Positions 1-7,377 of a DNA stretch of 11,033 nucleotides are shown in pieces (position 1 is the stretch's first letter; each line of letters starts with the position of its first letter). Source of the stretch: Gammaproteobacteria bacterium (lineage in GTDB: Bacteria; Pseudomonadota; Gammaproteobacteria; PS1; Pseudothioglobaceae); the NCBI GenBank assembly GCA_028599035.1, contig JAQRMT010000023.1:4842-15874 (forward strand). The letters are read 5' to 3'. The notes under the pieces are model-generated. The model saw only the letters and a program-made list of their open reading frames with translations, ran no database searches and was not told the DNA's origin. The position numbers and the translations under genes are program-made.

Positions 1-1
1 T

Positions 2-760
2 TGGAAAATCACTAAAAATTTTGAAAAGAGCCGAAATGGTTCAGATGTGAAATATCAGAAATCTACTAATAATTTGTTAAAAAATCAGGTGTTAGATAAG
101 TTTGAAGAGGAATACCAGCAAGAAATTGAAAAAAGTCAAAAGCATTTTATGAATATCTTTGAGCAATATTTATCTGAAATTGAATTTGATGAGTTTGAGC
201 AAAGCCAAACTAAAGTTGTTGTTTCAACCATACACAAGTCCAAGGGCAAGGAGTGGGAGGAGGTTTATTTTTGTGTTAATGAAGATTTTTTTAGTGGTGG
301 TGCGCAGCTTGAAAGTGATAAGCGTTTAGCATATGTTGCCATTACTAGGGCAAAAAACAATCTACATATTCATTCTAAAACTCCATTTTTCAATAATCTT
401 ATTGAACACGATGTTTGTAATAATGTCTTTAGAAAACTTGAAACAATTGTTTTATTGACAGGTCTATCAGATGTGGCTTTAAGCAATAGTCATAGCAAAC
501 AAGGCATTGCTAACATCTTGCCAATGGCTGGAGAAGAGGTGCAAATAAAAGATAACAATTTTTGCTTTGATATTACGAAAGATGGGTATCAAATTTCCAG
601 GTTGTCAAGGTCTATGTTTGACAAGATAAGGCAACACCAAACTAGTGGGCACGCTCTACAAAAAGCAGAAATTGAAAATGTTGTTATTTGGAAGAGTACA
701 AAAAATGGTAAAGAGTTTAAACAAGTTTTATGCAAGATTTATTTGACCCAGGTATTGTAA
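2..760 (+). CDS. UvrD-type (superfamily 1) DNA helicase, C-terminal part, 5'-truncated by window edge
   Basis: The reading frame is open from base 2 to the TAA at 758-760, giving 252 residues. A GTG at 47 is only an internal codon, so the gene begins outside the window. Two helicase motifs are visible: TIHKSKGKEW (nt 227-256), the motif V region of UvrD/Rep/PcrA-like enzymes, and RLAYVAITRAK (nt 323-355), motif VI with the arginine finger. These belong to the 2A domain, which couples ATP hydrolysis to 3'-5' unwinding. About 130 further residues follow motif VI and lack helicase motifs; their pattern (hydrophobic stretches, then a 'VIWK' segment near the end) recalls to me the tail of large RecQ-UvrD fusion helicases, but this is recollection only. 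It lies upstream of a Fic gene. Helicase identity is firm; the subfamily is not. Confidence 0.8.
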   Translation, partial: WKITKNFEKSRNGSDVKYQKSTNNLLKNQVLDKFEEEYQQEIEKSQKHFMNIFEQYLSEIEFDEFEQSQTKVVVSTIHKSKGKEWEEVYFCVNEDFFSGGAQLESDKRLAYVAITRAKNNLHIHSKTPFFNNLIEHDVCNNVFRKLETIVLLTGLSDVALSNSHSKQGIANILPMAGEEVQIKDNNFCFDITKDGYQISRLSRSMFDKIRQHQTSGHALQKAEIENVVIWKSTKNGKEFKQVLCKIYLTQVL

Positions 761-796
761 ATTTTTAATATTGTTCCAAAATAGCATTTGCAGAGA

Positions 797-819
797 CAAA
801 GTATCTTTGCATAGTTTTT
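797..819 (+). terminator. Possible weak terminator after the helicase gene
   Basis: CAAAG (797-801), TAT and CTTTG (805-809) form a 5-bp hairpin followed shortly by a TTTTT run (815-819), 37 bp after the helicase stop. The stem is short and AU-rich, and the T run also forms part of the inverted repeat before the Fic gene, so the terminator role is tentative. Confidence 0.25.
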
Positions 820-884
820 ATAAATTGTACAAAAAACTATACAGTAAGTGTATAATAATTATAAATTATACAAAAAACTATACA
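811..884 (+). promoter_or_regulatory. Duplicated 26-bp motif and dyads over the Fic promoter: candidate operator
   Basis: Bases 818-843 and 859-884 are near-identical direct repeats (25 of 26 match; G827 versus A868) with a 41-bp period, about four helical turns. ATAGTTTTT (811-819) is the inverted complement of AAAAACTAT (832-840), which recurs at 873-881. TATACA (838-843) and TGTATA (849-854) form another dyad. A TATAAT at 851-856 would place transcription near 863, so the repeats would cover the upstream promoter and the initial transcribed region. This fits autoregulation by the helix-turn-helix of the adjacent Fic protein, but that binding is inferred. Confidence 0.55.
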
Positions 885-886
885 CT

Positions 887-1747
887 ATGAATTTTAACTA
901 TAAAAGCATCCTATACGCCCAAAAGTTGGATGACTTACAAGATTATTACAAAACTTCAGTTGCCTTTGCGCAGGCGTTAGGCGTTACCCGAATGACGCTA
1001 GTTGCATGGCGTGATCATCCACAAAAAATTAAGCTTAAAAACCAAGATAAGATTGATTTACTATGGTGTAAATACATATTTTTACCAAAAATGAATAGCG
1101 GCAGTGAGATTGTCAAAGGCGTTGAATTGGGTGATTTTTTATTTGAACCCGCCGTTATGGATAAATCTATTAGAAATATAGCTGCTGGCTCTTTGGAGAT
1201 TGAAACAGGTACGCAAGAACTAGATTTTAACACCATTGTATTGGATAATATTGTGCCTAATAATTTTCATGCGACATCGGTAGCAGAGGTGCAAAATATC
1301 CATCATATCACTCAAGAAATTGTTCAAAATTTTCAAGTGGAAATCAACTTGCAGCAAGTTAAAGATTGGCACAAGGTGTTAATGCGTGGCTTGATAAACA
1401 ATGCTGGCGAGTTTTCTAGTAAGCAAAGAGTTTTGCCAAATGTAGATACACAGCTCACTCACCCTGATGACATTGTGGAAGAGTTGGAAAACTGGGCAAA
1501 GGACTATGCTAATATCCAACATCTTAGTGAAGTTGCTAAGTCGCATTATCATTTTGAAATTATTCATCCGTTTAGCGATGGTAATGGGCGTATCGGGCGT
1601 TTAATTATTCTTGCACAATGTTTGAAAATCGGCATTAAACCTCCAATTATTAACAATAACAACAAGGCGCTATATTATATTTTGCTAGAATATACAAAAA
1701 TAAACCCAACACCCTTAGCGTATTTTTTCCAAGCGTGTTCTAAGTAA
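887..1747 (+). CDS. Fic-domain protein (predicted AMP-transferase) with N-terminal helix-turn-helix
   Basis: This 286-residue protein carries the full Fic motif HPFSDGNGRIGR at residues 227-238, with the catalytic histidine, the phosphate-binding GNGR loop and the final arginine. Fic proteins typically transfer AMP from ATP to a hydroxyl side chain of a target protein. An upstream SLEIET stretch (about 102-107) matches the inhibitory-helix pattern S/T-x-x-x-E-G/N except for T in the last position, which suggests a class II Fic with a slightly degenerate motif. Residues about 25-45 (AFAQALGVTRMTLVAWR) read as a helix-turn-helix, so DNA binding is likely. I chose ATG 887 over an in-frame GTG at 848 because 848 would lie upstream of the probable transcription start; neither has a clear ribosome site. 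The target is unknown. It could be a solitary regulator or part of a toxin-like system; no antitoxin gene is seen next to it. Confidence 0.85.
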   Translation: MNFNYKSILYAQKLDDLQDYYKTSVAFAQALGVTRMTLVAWRDHPQKIKLKNQDKIDLLWCKYIFLPKMNSGSEIVKGVELGDFLFEPAVMDKSIRNIAAGSLEIETGTQELDFNTIVLDNIVPNNFHATSVAEVQNIHHITQEIVQNFQVEINLQQVKDWHKVLMRGLINNAGEFSSKQRVLPNVDTQLTHPDDIVEELENWAKDYANIQHLSEVAKSHYHFEIIHPFSDGNGRIGRLIILAQCLKIGIKPPIINNNNKALYYILLEYTKINPTPLAYFFQACSK

Positions 1748-1758
1748 ATAACTTAAAT

Positions 1759-2568
1759 ATGAAAATTATTAACGATATAGACACAATGAAAAAATGGCGA
1801 AATAAAGGCAAAAAAATCGCCTTTGTGCCGACCATGGGTGGATTGCATCAGGGGCATTTGTTGTTGGTTGAGTTGGCGAAAGAAAATGCGGATAGGGTGG
1901 TGGTGAGTATTTTTGTTAACCCAACTCAGTTTGGCGAGGGTGAGGATTTTACTGATTACCCACGCACTGTGGAGGCAGATTTGGCGTTGCTTCAAGTGCA
2001 GGGGGTGGATTGTGTGTTTATGCCAAGTGTTGAGGCGATTTATCCTAATGGAATGGCGCTGGATGTTAAGGTGGGAGAGATAGGAGGGATTTTGTGTGGC
2101 AAAACTCGTCCACATTTTTTTAATGGGGTGGTGCAGGTGGTTGAGCGTTTGTTGGAGATTGTACGCCCTGATGTGGCAGTTTTCGGGCAGAAAGATTATC
2201 AGCAGTTGCACATTATTCGGCAATTCACTTTGGCTGGCTCTGATCCAGAGATCGAGATTATTGCAGGCAAGATTATGCGTGAGAAAGATGGGCTGGCAAT
2301 GAGTACGCGCAATCAGTATTTAAGTGTGGATGAGCGCAACATTGCACCACAACTTTATAAAACTCTACATCAATTGCACCAAGGTGAATTGGATAGAAAA
2401 TCTGCTAGTAGGCAATTGCAACATTACTTTAAGCTGGATTACTTAGAAATGTTGGATGCAAATACCCTTAAACAAATCACTGATAATACGAGTAAAATTG
2501 CGATACTATGCGCAGTGTTTTTAGGATCAACGCGTTTGATTGATAATATAATTTTTAAAAGAGGATAA
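1759..2568 (+). CDS. panC: Pantoate--beta-alanine ligase (pantothenate synthetase)
   Basis: PanC condenses pantoate with beta-alanine using ATP, via a pantoyl-adenylate, to make pantothenate for coenzyme A in the cytoplasm. The 269-residue protein has the family signatures in order: PTMGGLHQGH (24-33) with the HxGH nucleotidyl-transfer motif, FVNPTQF (52-58) with DYPR (66-69), GQKDYQQL (143-150), and MSTRNQYL (181-188), the KMSKS-like loop. It is slightly shorter than the E. coli enzyme (about 283), the difference lying in the C-terminal region. The ATG is 11 nt after the Fic stop and has no obvious Shine-Dalgarno sequence. Its stop is two bases before the nfuA start, so the two are probably co-transcribed. 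No panB is visible here. Confidence 0.96.
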   Translation: MKIINDIDTMKKWRNKGKKIAFVPTMGGLHQGHLLLVELAKENADRVVVSIFVNPTQFGEGEDFTDYPRTVEADLALLQVQGVDCVFMPSVEAIYPNGMALDVKVGEIGGILCGKTRPHFFNGVVQVVERLLEIVRPDVAVFGQKDYQQLHIIRQFTLAGSDPEIEIIAGKIMREKDGLAMSTRNQYLSVDERNIAPQLYKTLHQLHQGELDRKSASRQLQHYFKLDYLEMLDANTLKQITDNTSKIAILCAVFLGSTRLIDNIIFKRG

Positions 2569-2570
2569 CC

Positions 2571-3149
2571 ATGTTTACTATTACAGATGAAGCAAAAATT
2601 TATGTTGCCAAGTTGTTTGTTCAACAAGATGAAGAAGACTTAGGCTTAAAAGTAGATGTTGAAAAAGCTGGCACACCGGCTGCCGTGGTTTCTTTTAACT
2701 TTTGTTTTCCTAAGGATTTGGGTAAAACTTATAAAAAATTTGAGTACGAAGGGTTTGACGCCTATATTGATGAGTTAAATTTTGAGGCTTTAAAAGATTC
2801 AGAAGTGGCACTAAAAGAAGAAGGATCAAGTAAAAAACTCACCATCATAGCCCCCAACGCCAAAGGTGAAAAGCCGAAAGATGATGCGCCATTGGAGGAA
2901 AGAATTAAATATACAATTGCCGCTGATATTAGTCCTGGACTTGCTTCTCACGGCGGTTTTGTTAAATTGGTTGAGATTACTGAGCAGATGGATGTTATTC
3001 TTAATTTTGGTGGTGGTTGTCAAGGATGTTCATCGGTTCAATCCACCCTGGAAAAAGGCGTTGAAGCGCAGCTTATGGCACATTTTCCAGAAATTAACTC
3101 CGTGCGTGATGTGACAGACCACACTAAGACTGACAATGCGTATATGTAG
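2571..3149 (+). CDS. nfuA: Fe-S cluster carrier protein NfuA
   Basis: NfuA receives a [4Fe-4S] cluster and delivers it to client enzymes, especially under oxidative stress or iron limitation. The 192-residue length equals that of the E. coli protein (191). Residues 1-95 form the degenerate A-type (IscA-like) domain, in which the cluster-binding cysteines are largely missing. Residues about 108-185 form the Nfu domain, with SPGLASHGGFVKLVEI and the conserved GGGCQGCSSV carrying the CxxC at C150 and C153, which bridges a cluster between two subunits. GAGG at 2561-2564, inside the end of panC, is a good ribosome site. A 22-nt gap to thiL suggests that panC-nfuA-thiL is one transcription unit. 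Confidence 0.96.
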   Translation: MFTITDEAKIYVAKLFVQQDEEDLGLKVDVEKAGTPAAVVSFNFCFPKDLGKTYKKFEYEGFDAYIDELNFEALKDSEVALKEEGSSKKLTIIAPNAKGEKPKDDAPLEERIKYTIAADISPGLASHGGFVKLVEITEQMDVILNFGGGCQGCSSVQSTLEKGVEAQLMAHFPEINSVRDVTDHTKTDNAYM

Positions 3150-3171
3150 ATTTTCGTTTTAATAGGTTTCA

Positions 3172-4095
3172 ATGAACGAATTTGATTTAATTAAAAAATA
3201 TTTTGACTGGGGGCAGGACATAGGCGATGATTGCGCTTTAGTTTCTGTTAATCGTTATCAGCAACTTGCCACCACCGTTGACACTCTGATTGAAGGGGTG
3301 CATTTCCCAGCAGACACCACACCACAAGATATTGCGTATAAAGCCTTGGCAGTTAATTTGAGTGATTTGGCCGCCATGGGTGCGACCCCACTGTATTTTA
3401 CTTTAGCGCTCACTTTGCCAAGTGTTAATGAACCATGGCTTGAGAAATTTTCCCAATCACTAAGAGTGCTTGCCCAACAATGTAGCATTCATTTGATTGG
3501 TGGTGATACCACTAAGGGTGCGCTCAGTATCACTATTAACGCCACAGGGATTTTGACAAAGAATCAAGCCTTATTGCGCTCAGGTGCGCAGGCAGGTGAT
3601 AGCATATTTGTCTCCAATACGCTTGGTGATGCCGCACTGGCATGGCAACAATTACAAAACCAACAGAACCCATCAACTGCGTTACTGGAAAATTTTAATC
3701 GCCCAGAGCCACGAATAAAACTGGGGCAGTCTTTATTGGGTATTGCCAATAGTTGTATTGATATTTCTGATGGATTGCAACAAGATTTATCGCATATTTT
3801 GACCTGTTCAAAGGTTGGAGCTAGTATTGATTTGGATGTATTGCCATTATCAGCAGAGGTTGCCAAACACATTGCCAACACAAGCGACTGGTGCATGGTA
3901 TTAGCGGGAGGCGATGATTATGAACTTTGTTTTACCGTGTCAGAGGCACACATCAACAAACTTAAAACCGTTCAAGAAGAATTAGGTGTAATGCTAACGA
4001 AGATTGGGGTTATAACATTGAGAAGCCCAGTTTCTCAATTTAGACTTACCATTGAGGGTTTAGACAAGACTTGTAAGTCTTACCAGCATTTTTAA
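3172..4095 (+). CDS. thiL: Thiamine-monophosphate kinase
   Basis: ThiL phosphorylates thiamine monophosphate with ATP to give thiamine diphosphate, the cofactor of transketolase and pyruvate dehydrogenase. The 307-residue protein follows the ATP-grasp-unrelated PurM/ThiL fold: IGDDCA (17-22) and DTLIEGVHF (37-45) bind metal and substrate; NLSDLAAMGA (62-71) and IGGDTTKG (109-116) complete the N-terminal domain; IDISDGL (196-202) and GGDDYELCF (246-254) mark the C-terminal domain. It is close to the E. coli length (325). In many gammaproteobacteria thiL precedes pgpA; here it is followed by convergent dksA, so that partner is absent from this position. Confidence 0.96.
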   Translation: MNEFDLIKKYFDWGQDIGDDCALVSVNRYQQLATTVDTLIEGVHFPADTTPQDIAYKALAVNLSDLAAMGATPLYFTLALTLPSVNEPWLEKFSQSLRVLAQQCSIHLIGGDTTKGALSITINATGILTKNQALLRSGAQAGDSIFVSNTLGDAALAWQQLQNQQNPSTALLENFNRPEPRIKLGQSLLGIANSCIDISDGLQQDLSHILTCSKVGASIDLDVLPLSAEVAKHIANTSDWCMVLAGGDDYELCFTVSEAHINKLKTVQEELGVMLTKIGVITLRSPVSQFRLTIEGLDKTCKSYQHF

Positions 4096-4131
4096 AAAAA
4101 TAGAGCAATCTATAATTATTAGGCTTTTTAA

Positions 4132-4162
4132 GTATTTTTTTATTTTTACAAGAAAAAAATAC
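4132..4162. terminator. AT-rich hairpin between convergent thiL and dksA, possible bidirectional terminator
   Basis: GTATTTTTTT (4132-4141) and AAAAAAATAC (4153-4162) form a perfect 10-bp stem around an 11-nt loop, between the 3' ends of thiL and dksA. The A and T runs in the stem would give a U-tract in both directions. The stem has only one G-C pair, so termination strength is uncertain. Confidence 0.45.
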
Positions 4163-4170
4163 GCTGAAAA

Positions 4171-4581
4171 TCAGACTTCTTTGCGTTCTGCTATGGTTTT
4201 ACAATCAATACATTCATCTGCGGTAGGTCTGGCTTCTAAGCGCATCAAAGCAATCTCAGTGCCACAGGTCTTGCAATAGCCATAATCACTCATTTCGATG
4301 GAATGCAAAGTCTTTTCAATTTTGCCGATAAGTTTTCTTTCACGGTCTCGAGTTCTTAACTCAAGTGCAAATTCTTCCTCAAGTGTGGCTCTGTCATTAT
4401 CGTCTGCTACTTTTGAGGAGTCTTCTTGAATATGGGTGATAGTGGATTCAGCGTCGCTGATTAACTGCCTCATCCAAGCGTTAAGCTTTTCTCTGAAGTG
4501 CTTAATTTGCCCTTCTGACATAAATTCTTCGTTTTTCTTAGGCTTATAATCGGGAATATTTTGAAAATCAGGCTCTGACAT
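4171..4581 (-). CDS. dksA: RNA polymerase-binding transcription factor DksA
   Basis: DksA binds the secondary channel of RNA polymerase and, with ppGpp, represses rRNA promoters and activates amino-acid biosynthesis promoters. The 136-residue protein has the long coiled coil (about 25-95), whose tip keeps the functional residues in the setting D60-D-N-D63-R-A65, equivalent to D71, D74 and A76 of E. coli. The C-terminal zinc finger is intact: C103-x2-C106 and C124-x2-C127, around the LEARPTADECIDCK signature. It lacks about ten residues at each end of the chain relative to E. coli. It is convergent to thiL and divergent from the cbbY-like gene. No clear Shine-Dalgarno sequence precedes the ATG; a second in-frame Met at residue 21 exists, but homologues have similar N-terminal extensions, so I keep the longer start. 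Confidence 0.96.
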   Translation of the reverse strand: MSEPDFQNIPDYKPKKNEEFMSEGQIKHFREKLNAWMRQLISDAESTITHIQEDSSKVADDNDRATLEEEFALELRTRDRERKLIGKIEKTLHSIEMSDYGYCKTCGTEIALMRLEARPTADECIDCKTIAERKEV

Positions 4582-4628
4582 AATAGGTAGTTTTTATCTA
4601 AAAAAATAACCTTTTTACCTAAACTGCC

Positions 4629-4657
4629 TTAAAATAGCAATTTTTATTTATTATAAT
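4629..4657 (+). promoter_or_regulatory. Probable promoter for the cbbY-like gene, placed for a leaderless transcript
   Basis: TATAAT (4652-4657) lies 6 nt before the ATG at 4664, with a weak TTAAAA (4629-4634) 17 bp upstream. Transcription from this -10 would start on or next to the initiation codon. The bases before the ATG are only T, so no ribosome site is present. Confidence 0.45.
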
Positions 4658-4663
4658 TTTTTT

Positions 4664-5425
4664 ATGTCACTTAAAGCACTTATTTTTGATGTTGATGGAA
4701 CGCTGGCAAACACTGAACGAGATGGGCATTTGATTGCTTTTAATTTAGCCTTTAAAGAATTGAGACTGGATTGGGCATGGTCCAATGAACTTTATCATCA
4801 ATTACTTGATGTAACAGGCGGTCAATTGCGCATCAAACATTATCTAAAAAATCATAAACCTGAGTTTGAGTGTGAAGATGTGGATGCCTTTGCTAAAAAA
4901 GTTCACGGTTTAAAAACTCAAATCTATGTGCGTTTGGTTGATACGGGTGCAATCCCCCTAAGAACAGGTGTGGTGCGTTTATTTAATGAGGCGCACAAAG
5001 CAGGACTTAGATTGGCAATTGCCACCACCACTACGCCTGCGAATGTTGATGCACTTATTATCAACACTCTAGGCAAAGAGGCGTTGGATTGGTTTGAAGT
5101 AATTGGTGCGGGTGATTGTGTGCCAAACCTTAAGCCAGCGGGCGATGTTTATCGCTGGGTCTTAGAGCAAATGAATCTTGCCCCCAATCAAGCAATTGCT
5201 TTTGAGGATTCGCATAATGGCATTGTTGCAGCCACTGAGGCAGGGTTAAAAACCTTAGTTACTATTAATGAATACACTGAGTCGCATAATTTTGATGGGG
5301 CAATGACAGTGCTTAACCACTTGGGCGAGCCAGATACGCCGTTTCACTTGATTACAGGTGACAAAACTGATGCTACTTATGTTAATGTTGATTATTTAAA
5401 GGAACTTTATGCAAAATATTGTTAG
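4664..5425 (+). CDS. cbbY: CbbY-like HAD phosphatase (probable xylulose-1,5-bisphosphate phosphatase)
   Basis: This 253-residue HAD hydrolase of the beta-phosphoglucomutase subgroup matches Rhodobacter-type CbbY over its whole length as I recall it. It has the nucleophile/acid pair in DVDGTLANTE (9-18; D9 and D11), VTGGQLRI (50-57) in the cap, the ATTTT motif (120-124), KPAGDVY (157-163) with the catalytic lysine, and AFEDSHNG (179-186) for magnesium. CbbY removes the inhibitory Rubisco by-product xylulose-1,5-bisphosphate, which would suit a Calvin-cycle autotroph; no Rubisco gene is in the window. The start is fixed by the DxDGT motif nine residues in, although no ribosome site precedes it. 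The 3' end overlaps ilvA by 17 nt, so translation is probably coupled. A less specific phosphatase role remains possible. Confidence 0.85.
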   Translation: MSLKALIFDVDGTLANTERDGHLIAFNLAFKELRLDWAWSNELYHQLLDVTGGQLRIKHYLKNHKPEFECEDVDAFAKKVHGLKTQIYVRLVDTGAIPLRTGVVRLFNEAHKAGLRLAIATTTTPANVDALIINTLGKEALDWFEVIGAGDCVPNLKPAGDVYRWVLEQMNLAPNQAIAFEDSHNGIVAATEAGLKTLVTINEYTESHNFDGAMTVLNHLGEPDTPFHLITGDKTDATYVNVDYLKELYAKYC

Positions 5426-6902
5426 CCGCATTAAACGAGAGATTGTTAGCGAGGTCGTTAGCAAGACCCAATTAGAATTTGCCAGTCAAATTAGTGCGCA
5501 TTTAGACAACAAGGTTTATTTAAAACGCGAGGATTTAACCCCCGTACATTCCTTTAAACTGCGTGGCGCATATCATAAGATCCGCACACTAAGTGCACAA
5601 CAATTATCCAAAGGCGTGATTACTTGCTCAGCGGGAAATCATGCTCAAGGTGTAGCCTTCTCTGCAAAAAAATTAGGCATTTCTGCCACCATTGTTATGC
5701 CTAAAATCACGCCGAAAATTAAAGTTGATTCAGTCAAATCTTGGGGTGCAGAAGTTGTCTTGTTTGGTAATAGTTATGACGAGGCTTATGATTTTTCACA
5801 AAACATTGCCGAACAAAAAGGCTACACTTTTATTCATGCTTTTGACGATGTGGATGTCATTGCGGGACAGGGGACAATTGCCTATGAATTACTAGAGCAG
5901 TTAGAGGATATTGATTATATTTTTGTTCCAGTTGGCGGTGGCGGTTTGATTACTGGTATTGCTAGCGTGATTAAAACGCAGCGACCAGAGATTGAAATTA
6001 TTGGTGTTGAGCCTGTCGGTTCTGCTGCATTGACACGCTCAATTGTCAGCAATACACACGCTGTTTTAGACGAGGTAGATATCTTTGCCGAAGGCGTTGC
6101 GGTCAAAAAAATTGGGACTGAAAATTTGAGAATTGTCAAAAATTTAGTTGATGACACGGTTTTGGTTAGTAATGACGAAATGTGTGCAGCGATTAAAGAT
6201 ATTTACAATCAAAACCGCCATATTGTTGAGCCTTCAGGTGCGTTGGCTTTAGCGGGGGTAAAGCGCTATGTGGCAGATAAACAACTACATAATAACAATA
6301 TTATTAGTATTGTTAGCGGTGCAAATATGAATTTTGACCGTCTGCGATATATTGCCGAGCGTGCAGATTTGGGCGAGCATAATGAAGCGATTATTGCTGC
6401 GACTATCCCTGAGAAACCAGGTAGTTTTTTACAATTTTGCCAAATGTTGGATAATCACGCCATTACTGAATTTAATTACCGATATACGCCATCTAATCAG
6501 GCGCATATTTTTGTCGGTGTTGCGCTTAGTGAAGGGTTAAATGAGAAGAAGGCTTTGTTAAGTAAACTATCAAAATCATTCGATGTATTGGATATGAGTG
6601 ATAATTCCATTGCCAAAGGCCATATTCGTTATATGGTCGGTGGCAGGGCAAAAGTTGATAACGAAGTCTTATATCGTTTTGAATTCCCCGAACATCCTGG
6701 TGCCTTATTGGGCTTTTTGAAAAAAGTCGGTACCAATTGGAATATATCCCTATTCCATTATCGCAATCACGGCGCAGATTTCGGTCGCGTGTTAATCGGC
6801 TTACAAGCCGATGATGTCAAAGACATTGAGCGTAGTTTTGACGAACTCGGCTACTTCTACCAAAATGAAACCGATAACAAAGCCTACCAATATTTTCTTT
6901 AA
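5409..6902 (+). CDS. ilvA: Threonine ammonia-lyase, biosynthetic
   Basis: IlvA converts L-threonine to 2-oxobutanoate and ammonia with pyridoxal phosphate, the first committed step to isoleucine. The 497-residue length fits the long biosynthetic form (E. coli 514). The catalytic domain shows the PLP lysine in HSFKLRGA (K50), SAGNHAQG (74-81) and the phosphate-binding GGGG loop (176-179). The remaining residues from about 325 form two ACT-like regulatory domains (starting near ATIPEKPGSF and RFEFPEHPGAL), the usual site of isoleucine inhibition and valine activation. AAAGGA at 5398-5403, within the end of the cbbY-like gene, serves as the ribosome site. Pairing with cbbY is not an obvious pathway link. 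Confidence 0.96.
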   Translation: MQNIVSRIKREIVSEVVSKTQLEFASQISAHLDNKVYLKREDLTPVHSFKLRGAYHKIRTLSAQQLSKGVITCSAGNHAQGVAFSAKKLGISATIVMPKITPKIKVDSVKSWGAEVVLFGNSYDEAYDFSQNIAEQKGYTFIHAFDDVDVIAGQGTIAYELLEQLEDIDYIFVPVGGGGLITGIASVIKTQRPEIEIIGVEPVGSAALTRSIVSNTHAVLDEVDIFAEGVAVKKIGTENLRIVKNLVDDTVLVSNDEMCAAIKDIYNQNRHIVEPSGALALAGVKRYVADKQLHNNNIISIVSGANMNFDRLRYIAERADLGEHNEAIIAATIPEKPGSFLQFCQMLDNHAITEFNYRYTPSNQAHIFVGVALSEGLNEKKALLSKLSKSFDVLDMSDNSIAKGHIRYMVGGRAKVDNEVLYRFEFPEHPGALLGFLKKVGTNWNISLFHYRNHGADFGRVLIGLQADDVKDIERSFDELGYFYQNETDNKAYQYFL

Positions 6903-6944
6903 GAAATTTGCTAATCATTCCTATTTATACAAAGATCTCTTTAA

Positions 6945-7373
6945 ATGATTTCCTTTAGCCCATTTAGAGTGCAAGATATAAATGCCATTTTGGCGATAGA
7001 GCGCCTTGCTTATAAAGCACCTTGGAGTAAGGTGCAATTTACTCAGAGTTTGGATAATCCAAATGTTTTGGCGACTTTAATCTCCAAAAATGAGCAAGTG
7101 TTGGGATACAGTATTGCGTTGCGCTCACTAGATTCTATTGATTTATTAAATATCTGTATTCATCCTGATTATCAACAACAAGGGCTGGGCACTCAATTAT
7201 TCAATAAACTATGTGTAACAGGCGTTAAAGACATTTTTATTGAAGTGCGTTGTTCTAATCACAGCGCTTTATCATTTTATAAAAAACTGGGGTTTAATAT
7301 TATTAACATCCGTAAACAATACTATTGCGATGGCGAAGATGCTAAAATATTGCGTTTTTCAATAAGCAGTTAA
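6945..7373 (+). CDS. rimI: Ribosomal protein bS18 N-alpha-acetyltransferase RimI
   Basis: RimI is a GNAT-family enzyme that acetylates the N-terminal alanine of ribosomal protein S18 using acetyl-CoA. The 142-residue protein (E. coli 148) has the acetyl-CoA pyrophosphate loop QQQGLG (77-82), followed by IEVRCSN (99-105) with the catalytic-region glutamate, FYKKLGF (111-117) and the RimI-typical YYCDGEDAKIL (126-136). The start at 6945 has no strong Shine-Dalgarno sequence and lies 42 nt after ilvA. The stop is followed after 4 nt by the icd start, so rimI and icd are likely co-transcribed. Confidence 0.92.
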   Translation: MISFSPFRVQDINAILAIERLAYKAPWSKVQFTQSLDNPNVLATLISKNEQVLGYSIALRSLDSIDLLNICIHPDYQQQGLGTQLFNKLCVTGVKDIFIEVRCSNHSALSFYKKLGFNIINIRKQYYCDGEDAKILRFSISS

Positions 7374-7377
7374 GTAG

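Noticed and set aside
47..49. GTG at 47 as the start of the helicase gene
   Set aside because: The frame is open to base 2, and the protein from 47 would lack all the ATP-binding motifs of a helicase; it is a fragment.
848..886. GTG start at 848 for the Fic protein
   Set aside because: It lies just before the TATAAT at 851-856 and within the operator-like repeats, so it would be upstream of the transcript start.
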